Source: Acetofilamentum sp.
Lineage (GTDB): Bacteria > Bacteroidota > Bacteroidia > Bacteroidales > JAADGE01
Assembly: GCA_020720705.1 (NCBI GenBank)
Contig: DYOJ01000230.1
Span: 1-5,005 of the forward strand
Direction: 5' to 3'
Length of the DNA: 5,005 nucleotides
The notes beneath the pieces are model-generated. The model saw nothing but the letters and a program-made list of their open reading frames with translations. It was not told the origin of the DNA and did not search any database. A program made the translations under genes and the position numbers. Of this stretch, positions 1 to 5,005 are shown in pieces; the stretch's first letter is position 1; each line of letters begins with the position of its first letter.

Positions 1-71
1 GCGCATTTCGAATCGGAACTCATATTAATTTAATCGTTCGCTTGTGTGTAAAAAAACTTTGGCATGGTTGA

Positions 72-2537
72 TTATTTCTTTAAAAATTCATACGCATATA
101 CTTTTGTTTCAATTTTTTGAGCCAAAAGTTTTAATTTATCTCTTAAAATTGCTATCAGGTTTGTGTAATTTTCATTGCTGCTGTTATGGTTCATCTTTCC
201 GCTTTCGTTTCTGCCTTGAAAATGCTCGCGAATATCGTATAATGAGGCATTTACATTGTATTCTACGTTGGCAAAGTTCCGAACTTTGTCAATATTTTCG
301 TGATAGTATTTCCACAAATCGCGTCCGGCATCGAAAACGGCTGTGGCTTCGGGCGAAAAGCGCAACGGACTTTCGTAATGCGCCTGAGGTTCAGAAACGA
401 CTGTGAAAATATCAGGTTTTTCGTCTTCGGGCTTAATTTTGCCCTTGATAAATTTGAACATAAAATCGCTGTCGAACTTATCTCGTGCGTTTACTTCGCT
501 TTCAGAAAACGGTATCCAATGATTTGTGCCGTCTTTTGACGTAATACGATTTTGTCCGTGAAAAAGTGAAAAAGTTAAGCAATCGTTTTGAAATTCTTTG
601 TCGGATTTCCATCCATCGTTTGGGTATAAAAACTGGTCTCGGTCATTGAGCCATGTGGATGTAATGCAATGTCGCACAGAGAAATATATTACTCCGTTGA
701 TCATATTTTTTAAAGAAAATTTCCAGAAGTTGAAATGCTCTTTGCCTTTTTTTAATGAGATATACAATTGCGAGTTATGTTGAAAATCGGGTGCGGGGTT
801 ACACAAAAAGCCGAATCCGTTTTTGTCTTTTTCATCGGTTTCAACAATCCATTTGTTGATATTTTTTTGAAGATTGCCGTAAAATAGTTTCAGCCCGTAT
901 TTAGTTTTATTTAACTCATAAATATCGCAACTTATTTCGCTGATATTTTGTTTTATTTTGGTGTCCCACACCGTAAATCCAATCGGAAATAGCCCTTTGA
1001 CATTGTCGAAACTGTTTGCGGGCACAATAAATCCGCCTAAATATTTCGCTGAAAAATAGTCTTTAAATTTTGCAAAATTAGAACCTTGGATAAATTTCAT
1101 TTTTGAGAATAACCCCAAGATTGCATCAGGAATTTTATCATAAACCTGAGCCATGAATAATGCAAAAACTTCGTTAGAGGCATTGCCGATTTTTGTGTTA
1201 AAATACTTATTTAGTTTATTATCCGTAGCAACTCCGGATTTGTTTTCGCCTGTACCTGCAACCGTACGCGCAGTGGTTGCTTCCACGTACGGCGGATTTA
1301 TGTAAACCACCAACTTTTTGCGCTTATCGGGGGTGTTGATAATATTTTGCAAAGATTTCGGCAGTTTTGTAAAATCGTCGTTCAGGAAATCGAACTGAAA
1401 AACGTGGTCTTCGAGCAGGTTTGCACCGTTTTTTATGCGGTCTTTCATCACGTCCACATCTTGGCGGTCGAGTGTCGAAGCCCATAAGTTGTATTTGTTG
1501 GTGAGTCCGTTCAGCAAATTTCCTGTTCCGGCGGCGCAATCCCAAATATAGTATTCATCTTGCCAATCTTCGCCCAACACATCGGCTAAGTATTTTTGAG
1601 AAAGTTCAACCCAAACTTGCGGTGTAAAAAAACTGCCTTTCCGTTCGCGAACATCTTGCGGCACAAGCAAATCGCGGCGTTCGACTATGTAATTCCAATA
1701 GTGTTCCGAAGGCGGACGCTCGTATTTGTTCCAAAACTGCGTGTGCGCTTTTTGTCCGTCCGTAAATTCTGCCCGCTTAGACACGAATAAACCTGTATCG
1801 TCTGAAATTCGGTCTGATTCATAGTTGTTTTTTTTGAGCAATACAAATAATTTTTCTTTAATCGTTTCATTCTCAGATGAAAGTATATCTGCCAAATAAA
1901 AATCGCCGTCAATGATTCCTTTCTTTTTTAAAGCGTCCCAATTTACCGCAATGGTTGGTTTTACGGCTTGTAGCCACTTGTTGTAGATTGCAATGAAATT
2001 ATTTTTGTCAATTCGTGTTTTTGTAAATCCGTACTTTCCTGCAATGAAGTTTGATTTGATAAACGCTCGTAATTCGTTTTCGTCTTTGTTGTAAAAATAG
2101 AGGAATGTATTACGGTCTAAAATGGTTTTTACTTTATTGTAAATCAATCCGAACTCTTTGGTTCCGTGGTTCGACGGTGCAACATTCCAATTAAAATCAT
2201 TCAGGTAAAACACTTCGTGAATATCGTTGTACGGAACAAACGCAATTTTTTCGGCATCGAACGCACCCAACATGGTCGGCGGTAGAAATTTATCGAATGT
2301 TCGAGCTTTTCCTACAGTTAAAATCAACTGAACCAAAGAGTTATAGATATTTGCAATTCCTTTTTTTGCTTCTGCCCAAAGTAAACTGTCAGTATCAAAG
2401 AGTTCTTTGCTGATTTGCGGAACGGCAACACAAAAATCAACGTTACCGATTACTTTTTTTGTGTCAAAAATTCCAAAAAAATCTTTCGCAACATAATTTT
2501 TTAATTCTTCTTCTCTGATGTTTATATCGTAGGACAT
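72..2537 (-). CDS. Type IIG restriction-modification enzyme (fused PD-(D/E)XK nuclease and N6-adenine DNA methyltransferase)
   Basis: This single polypeptide of 821 residues is predicted to both cut and methylate DNA, protecting the host by adenine-N6 methylation with S-adenosylmethionine and cleaving unmethylated foreign DNA. Residues 1-80 fit a PD-(D/E)XK nuclease: D34 in GNVDF, then E56 and K58 in WAEAKKG, followed by a QLILT helix. The methyltransferase core shows an FTP element at 304-306 (GSFFTPQ), the AdoMet-binding motif DCAAGTGN at 333-340, and the catalytic motif NPPY at 414-417, in the order usual for gamma-type N6-adenine enzymes. Residues from about 530 to 760, with the stretches TWLNDRDQFLYP and NHWIPFSESEV, probably hold the target-recognition region. 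The recognition site cannot be read from sequence. The length fits Type IIG enzymes, and the frame is intact with no missing motif. The start is the ATG at 2537, which has only an A/T-rich leader and no Shine-Dalgarno. The gene lies 249 bases downstream of the cyclase gene on the same strand. No specificity subunit or separate endonuclease is visible in the window, as expected for a self-sufficient enzyme. A methyltransferase with a dead nuclease is less likely. Confidence 0.88.
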   Translation of the reverse strand: MSYDINIREEELKNYVAKDFFGIFDTKKVIGNVDFCVAVPQISKELFDTDSLLWAEAKKGIANIYNSLVQLILTVGKARTFDKFLPPTMLGAFDAEKIAFVPYNDIHEVFYLNDFNWNVAPSNHGTKEFGLIYNKVKTILDRNTFLYFYNKDENELRAFIKSNFIAGKYGFTKTRIDKNNFIAIYNKWLQAVKPTIAVNWDALKKKGIIDGDFYLADILSSENETIKEKLFVLLKKNNYESDRISDDTGLFVSKRAEFTDGQKAHTQFWNKYERPPSEHYWNYIVERRDLLVPQDVRERKGSFFTPQVWVELSQKYLADVLGEDWQDEYYIWDCAAGTGNLLNGLTNKYNLWASTLDRQDVDVMKDRIKNGANLLEDHVFQFDFLNDDFTKLPKSLQNIINTPDKRKKLVVYINPPYVEATTARTVAGTGENKSGVATDNKLNKYFNTKIGNASNEVFALFMAQVYDKIPDAILGLFSKMKFIQGSNFAKFKDYFSAKYLGGFIVPANSFDNVKGLFPIGFTVWDTKIKQNISEISCDIYELNKTKYGLKLFYGNLQKNINKWIVETDEKDKNGFGFLCNPAPDFQHNSQLYISLKKGKEHFNFWKFSLKNMINGVIYFSVRHCITSTWLNDRDQFLYPNDGWKSDKEFQNDCLTFSLFHGQNRITSKDGTNHWIPFSESEVNARDKFDSDFMFKFIKGKIKPEDEKPDIFTVVSEPQAHYESPLRFSPEATAVFDAGRDLWKYYHENIDKVRNFANVEYNVNASLYDIREHFQGRNESGKMNHNSSNENYTNLIAILRDKLKLLAQKIETKVYAYEFLKK

Positions 2538-2649
2538 TTCAATTTTTATAATTCATTCGTGTTATTTCAGTGTTTGTAAGAAGACGTGTAAATGTTTGAA
2601 ATTATGTAGGTTGTACTCATTTTTTAATCGAATGTTTTGACATTTAGTG

Positions 2650-2679
2650 GTCATTCATGGTCAAAAAGTCGTCATTCAT
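2650..2679. repeat. 9-bp direct repeat GTCATTCAT, 21-bp period
   Basis: GTCATTCAT occurs at 2650-2658 and again at 2671-2679. A partial related copy, GGTCA, lies between them at 2659-2663. The repeat is in the 249-base gap between the cyclase stop and the restriction-enzyme start (2538-2786). It could be a pair of protein-binding sites upstream of the restriction gene, or a remnant of a simple intergenic repeat. I see no consensus -7 element (TAnnTTTG on the minus strand) in this gap, so the restriction gene's promoter is unidentified and read-through from the cyclase gene is possible. Confidence 0.5.
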
Positions 2680-2786
2680 TGTTTTTTTAGTTTCAATCAA
2701 ATTTCTACTGTAAAAACATTCAAGTCGAAATATCTGAATAACATTAAGCATATCAATGTGTTATGAGTATTATTACAAGGACTGTT

Positions 2787-3968
2787 TTAGAAGGTTGCTA
2801 ATATTTCTTTGAATTTTTCGTTTGGTTTAATCGAGTCTTCGGGGTCTTGAAACTCTGTTTTTAAGCCTAAAACGTAATACATATCAATTTCTCCGATATT
2901 TTTTACGGCAATTTTACCTCGATATTCGCAATCGAAATATTCTTCGATTAAGTTATAGGTTACACCGGATATGTTTACTTTTCCCGGTTCTGCGCTTGTT
3001 TCCATCCGGCTGGCGGTGTTTACGGCATCTCCCCAAATATCATAAGCGAATTTTTTGGTGCCGATAACGCCGGCAATAACCGGTCCGGTATGTATGCCCA
3101 GCCTCAATTCCCAAACCGGCAGTCCGTCAGATTGTCGTTGTTCGTTGTATTGTTTCACAAACCGTTGAATTTCAAGCCCTGCAAGGGTAGTATCTATCGG
3201 GTTACTTTTGTTGCGCAAGGGTAACCCGCCGACACACATGTATGCATCGCCGATTGTTTTGATTTTTTCGATAAAATGTTGGTCAATAATTTCATCAAAT
3301 TTTGCAAAGAAAATACTTAATTCTTGGATAATTTCTTCAGGTTCTAATTCTGCCGACAAGCGACTGAATCCTTTAAAATCAGCAAACAAGATACTTGCTC
3401 TGCGATATTTTTTTGCATCAACTTTGCCTTTGTTTTTGAGTTGCTCGGCTATTTCATAAGGTAAAATATTTTTGAGCAATTCGTCTGCTTTGCGCTTTTC
3501 TTCTTCTAATTGGTGTTTTTGCTCGGCTAGTCGGTACGATTGTAGTTCTAATTCTTCGGCTTGTCCGGATATTCCGGTGATTAGTCGAAACATTGATAAA
3601 ACAGATTTTACACGAATTAAAAGTTCGGTTCGGTCTAATGGTTTTTTTATAAAGTCCGAAACCCCTAACTCAAACAAGCGTTCAACGGTATGCATATCGG
3701 AAAGCAAGGCGATAACGGGAATTCCCGAAAACTCATCATAACTTTTCAGGTCGGTAAGCACTGATACAGCTTTACACGGTGAATCGCAAATATCAAGCAA
3801 AATAACATCGGGGGCATAAGTTTCGACATTGTCCACAGCCATTGACGACACGTTGCATGAGTATATGATGTATGTTTGGGAAGCATTCTGAAAAACCTCA
3901 GAAACTAATGTGTTAATGTCGGCTTCATTGCTGATACAAAGTATTTTATAGTCGGAAGTTTGTGCCAT
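2787..3968 (-). CDS. Receiver-domain class III adenylate cyclase
   Basis: Predicted soluble signalling enzyme of 393 residues that makes cAMP from ATP. Residues 7-130 form a receiver fold: D59 in VILLD aligns with the phosphoacceptor, and S90 and K109 (FIKKP) with the conserved Ser/Thr and Lys. The usual acidic DD pair is replaced by S13-N14 (ILCISNEADI), and the MPxMDG-like loop after D59 is absent. Residues about 135-180 are a charged coiled coil ending in LLKNILP, a linker often seen before such cyclases. The cyclase domain covers about 188-370, with metal-binding D197 (FADFKGF) and D241 (IGDAYM). The substrate-selecting positions are K237 (IKTIGD) and D310 (AYDIWGD), which favour adenine over guanine. 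The transition-state residues are N317 and R321 (NTASRM). All catalytic residues are present, so a homodimer should be active. I chose the ATG at 3968. A TTG at 3989 would add seven residues (LHFQFTL, first read as Met), but the receiver begins directly after the ATG. There are no membrane segments or signal peptide. The gene is divergent from ispF. Confidence 0.93.
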   Translation of the reverse strand: MAQTSDYKILCISNEADINTLVSEVFQNASQTYIIYSCNVSSMAVDNVETYAPDVILLDICDSPCKAVSVLTDLKSYDEFSGIPVIALLSDMHTVERLFELGVSDFIKKPLDRTELLIRVKSVLSMFRLITGISGQAEELELQSYRLAEQKHQLEEEKRKADELLKNILPYEIAEQLKNKGKVDAKKYRRASILFADFKGFSRLSAELEPEEIIQELSIFFAKFDEIIDQHFIEKIKTIGDAYMCVGGLPLRNKSNPIDTTLAGLEIQRFVKQYNEQRQSDGLPVWELRLGIHTGPVIAGVIGTKKFAYDIWGDAVNTASRMETSAEPGKVNISGVTYNLIEEYFDCEYRGKIAVKNIGEIDMYYVLGLKTEFQDPEDSIKPNEKFKEILATF

Positions 3969-4015
3969 TAATGTAAACTGAAAATGCAAGTATAATTTTG
4001 ATTCTCGTAAAGCGA

Positions 4016-4023
4016 CAAATATA
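4016..4023 (-). promoter_or_regulatory. Candidate Bacteroidota -7 element for the cyclase gene
   Basis: Read on the minus strand, these bases are TATATTTG, a full match to the Bacteroidota -7 consensus TAnnTTTG. The element lies 47 bases upstream of the chosen cyclase ATG, which would give a 5' leader of roughly 40 nt. No TTTG is present about 20 bases further upstream (minus-strand sense), so the -33 half is missing and the call rests on one element in an AT-rich region. Confidence 0.35.
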
Positions 4024-4075
4024 TTTATTTTTTCTTAATTTTTCGTAATATTTTTATGAATTATTGATATAAATG

Positions 4076-4132
4076 ATTGATACTTCAAATTTGTGTGGTA
4101 GATTTGTTTTTTATATTTTTGCAAGTATCAAT
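4076..4132. repeat. Perfect 10-bp inverted repeat bracketing a promoter
   Basis: The left arm ATTGATACTT (4076-4085) and the right arm AAGTATCAAT (4123-4132) are exact reverse complements separated by 37 bases. The left arm ends four bases before the -33 TTTG of the plus-strand promoter, and the right arm begins one base after its -7 element, over the expected transcription start. This could be a split operator that lets a dimeric regulator close the promoter by looping. A coincidence in AT-rich DNA cannot be excluded. Confidence 0.55.
4090..4121 (+). promoter_or_regulatory. Candidate Bacteroidota sigma-type promoter
   Basis: TTTG at 4090-4093 is followed, after exactly 20 bases, by TATTTTTG at 4114-4121. 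This fits the Bacteroidota primary-sigma consensus TTTG-N19-21-TAnnTTTG. Transcription would start near 4126-4130 and run toward ispF, giving a leader of about 400 nt. It could instead produce a short noncoding transcript. The match is perfect in both boxes, but T-rich DNA makes chance matches fairly easy. Confidence 0.5.
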
Positions 4133-4168
4133 GCCTTGTTATATTTCGGAGATTATATCAATACTTCG

Positions 4169-4203
4169 TTAGATTTTAGAATTTAGATGTTAGACATTAG
4201 ACT
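4169..4203. repeat. Heptanucleotide array TTAGANN x5
   Basis: Five consecutive seven-base units all begin TTAGA, with no indels. The two variable bases are, in order, TT, AT, TG, CA and CT. The strict period with a fixed five-base core and free last two bases differs from a simple slippage tract, where all positions would be copied. The array lies between the candidate promoter and ispF. Its function is unknown; I recall similar heptads between genes of other Bacteroidota but cannot verify that here. Confidence 0.85.
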
Positions 4204-4382
4204 CAAATCGCTTAATTCCAATTAGTTACAATCATACTCTTATTCGAGAAATTTTCTTATCTAATTTACAATAAATCAATATCTTACAAAAAATATTAAC
4301 GGAGTATTGTATATAGAACACCTAAGATATTATAATTAAGCTGCTGTATTACAGATTTTTAATTGATGTATTGATAATGTAT

Positions 4383-4422
4383 GTAAACTGTTTACGGTTT
4401 ATAGTTGATGGTTTATGTTGAT
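4383..4422. repeat. Second heptad cluster (NGTTKAY) with a 13-bp palindrome
   Basis: The palindrome GTAAAC-T-GTTTAC (4383-4395) runs into a period-7 series: TGTTTAC (4389), GGTTTAT (4396), AGTTGAT (4403), GGTTTAT (4410), then a unit one base shorter, GTTGAT (4417-4422). Seen another way, GGTTTATAGTTGAT is followed directly by GGTTTATGTTGAT, an imperfect 14/13-bp tandem duplication. The period matches the TTAGANN array about 190 bases upstream, although the core differs. The cluster is about 105 bases before the ispF start. Confidence 0.6.
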
Positions 4423-4526
4423 TTTAAACTTGATAGCAAGTTGCTTATGTCAGTTTGTAATCACAATTTTTTCCCTATGATGCATAAATCTGTAAACTCA
4501 TAATATTGTTAGTGTTTAATTTTTTT

Positions 4527-5005
4527 ATGATGAAGATACGAATAGGTTTCGGTTACGATGTTCATAAATTTGCGGACGGTTTGGAATTTTGGCTCGGCGG
4601 TATCCGTGTTGAGCACACAAAAGGTTGCATCGCGCACTCTGACGGCGATGTGTTGATACATGCCGTTTGCGATGCGTTGCTTGGGGCTGCAAATTTGCGC
4701 GACATCGGTTGGCATTTTCCGGATACGTCATCCGAGTTTCATAAAATTGACAGTAAAATTTTACTCAAACGCACTTGCGCATTGATTAGAGAAAAAGGCT
4801 ACGAAATATCGAACATTGATTCAACAATTGCACTGCAAAAACCGAAAATCAAGGACTTAATCCCGCAAATGCAACAAACCCTTGCCGAAGTAATGGACAT
4901 AGACCTTGATGATGTGGCAATAAAGGCTACAACCACCGAAAAACTTGGTTTTGAAGGCCGTGAAGAAGGGGTGTCTGCTTATGCTAATGTATTGATATAC
5001 AAAGA
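4527..5005 (+). CDS. ispF: 2-C-methyl-D-erythritol 2,4-cyclodiphosphate synthase, 3' end cut by window
   Basis: IspF is the cytosolic homotrimeric enzyme of the MEP isoprenoid pathway. It cyclises CDP-methylerythritol 2-phosphate to methylerythritol cyclodiphosphate and releases CMP. The 159 complete codons plus two bases cover nearly the whole family length of about 160 residues, so only a few C-terminal residues and the stop are missing. The zinc ligands D11, H13 (GYDVHKF) and H45 (HSDGDVLIHA) are present, each offset by three from the E. coli enzyme. So are the DIGWHFPDT loop (59-67) and the TTTEKLGFEGR signature (135-145), with metal-binding E138. Small departures from the usual signature are A36 before HSDGD, where Gly is common, and TSS after FPD, where TD is common; neither touches a ligand. 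Two ATGs sit side by side at 4527 and 4530, and either start is possible; the second gives the common MKIRIGFGYDVH beginning. The T-rich leader has no Shine-Dalgarno. The antisense frames in this gene have no coding support. Confidence 0.97.
   Translation, partial: MMKIRIGFGYDVHKFADGLEFWLGGIRVEHTKGCIAHSDGDVLIHAVCDALLGAANLRDIGWHFPDTSSEFHKIDSKILLKRTCALIREKGYEISNIDSTIALQKPKIKDLIPQMQQTLAEVMDIDLDDVAIKATTTEKLGFEGREEGVSAYANVLIYK

Larger units (their letters stand above)
3969..4526. other. Divergent intergenic region without a gene
   Basis: This 558-base AT-rich stretch separates the cyclase and ispF starts. I found no open reading frame with coding character, no tRNA and no recognisable riboswitch. 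It contains the promoter, inverted-repeat and heptad elements listed separately. The octamer TGTAAACT occurs three times on the plus strand (3972-3979, 4382-4389, 4491-4498), and the first two copies extend to an identical ATGTAAACTG. Small palindromes include CTGTATTACAG (4344-4354) and AGCAAGTTGCT (4435-4445). Confidence 0.8.

Noticed and set aside
50..56. Run of seven A (T-run on the minus strand) just after the restriction-gene stop, as a terminator
   Set aside because: No GC-containing stem precedes it on the minus strand.
72..2537. BREX PglX or DISARM methyltransferase
   Set aside because: The protein is shorter than PglX, carries its own N-terminal nuclease motif, and no other BREX or DISARM gene is nearby. 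A Type IIG enzyme explains all the visible motifs.
2738..2764. AT-rich hairpin (ATAACATT / AATGTGTTAT with one bulge) 23 bases after the cyclase stop, as a terminator
   Set aside because: The stem is weak and, read on the minus strand, is not followed by a T-run, so it does not meet the criteria for an intrinsic terminator.
3208..3741. Plus-strand open frames of 83 and 89 codons inside the cyclase gene
   Set aside because: They are antisense shadows of the cyclase coding frame; their Ser-rich composition mirrors its codons.
3969..3989. Longer cyclase start at the TTG at 3989
   Set aside because: It adds only seven residues with no conserved role. The in-frame ATG at 3968 leads directly into the receiver domain, and ATG is the more usual start.
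4131..4172. 13-codon open frame (MPCYISEIISILR) just after the predicted transcription start
   Set aside because: It has no ribosome-binding signal, is very short, and its ATG would lie within a few bases of the predicted transcript end. I see no support for translation.
4344..4360. CTGTATTACAG palindrome followed by ATTTTT, as a plus-strand terminator
   Set aside because: The RNA stem would be only four base pairs with a three-base loop, too weak to terminate. Chance is likely in this composition.
4169..4422. CRISPR array or CRISPR-like locus
   Set aside because: The repeats are only seven bases and contiguous, with no spacers and no cas genes.
4509..4731. Two minus-strand open frames of 68 codons each
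   Set aside because: They are antisense to the clearly conserved ispF reading frame, and their translations have no recognisable domain.

Overview
The window looks like a piece of a Bacteroidota chromosome. It is AT-rich, its genes lack clear Shine-Dalgarno sequences and have A/T-rich leaders, and one intergenic region carries a match to the Bacteroidota sigma promoter consensus (TTTG, 20 bases, TAnnTTTG). The phylum call is an inference from these traits; no rRNA or other decisive marker is present.

Three protein-coding genes are well supported. Positions 72-2537 (minus) encode an intact 821-residue single-chain restriction-modification enzyme of the Type IIG kind. It has an N-terminal PD-(D/E)XK nuclease, a central N6-adenine methyltransferase and a C-terminal presumed target-recognition region. 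Positions 2787-3968 (minus) encode a 393-residue signalling protein: a divergent receiver domain, a coiled coil and a class III cyclase whose substrate-selecting residues predict ATP to cAMP. Positions 4527-5005 (plus) encode IspF of the MEP isoprenoid pathway, almost complete and cut by the right edge.

The cyclase and ispF genes are divergent and separated by 558 bases (3969-4526) with no gene. This stretch holds the most unexplained structure. There is a consensus-like plus-strand promoter bracketed by a perfect 10-bp inverted repeat, a -7-like element for the cyclase, five in-phase heptads TTAGANN, and a second period-7 cluster based on NGTTKAY. If the plus-strand promoter drives ispF, its leader would be about 400 nt and would contain both heptad arrays. 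The 249-base gap between the two minus-strand genes contains a 9-bp direct repeat and no convincing terminator or promoter.

The three genes do not form an obvious functional pathway. The restriction enzyme is probably a stand-alone defence gene beside a signalling gene and a housekeeping gene. I found no RNA gene, CRISPR array, insertion sequence or phage gene. The most interesting leads are the pseudo-receiver-like sensor on the cyclase and the promoter, inverted-repeat and heptad architecture of the divergent intergenic region.
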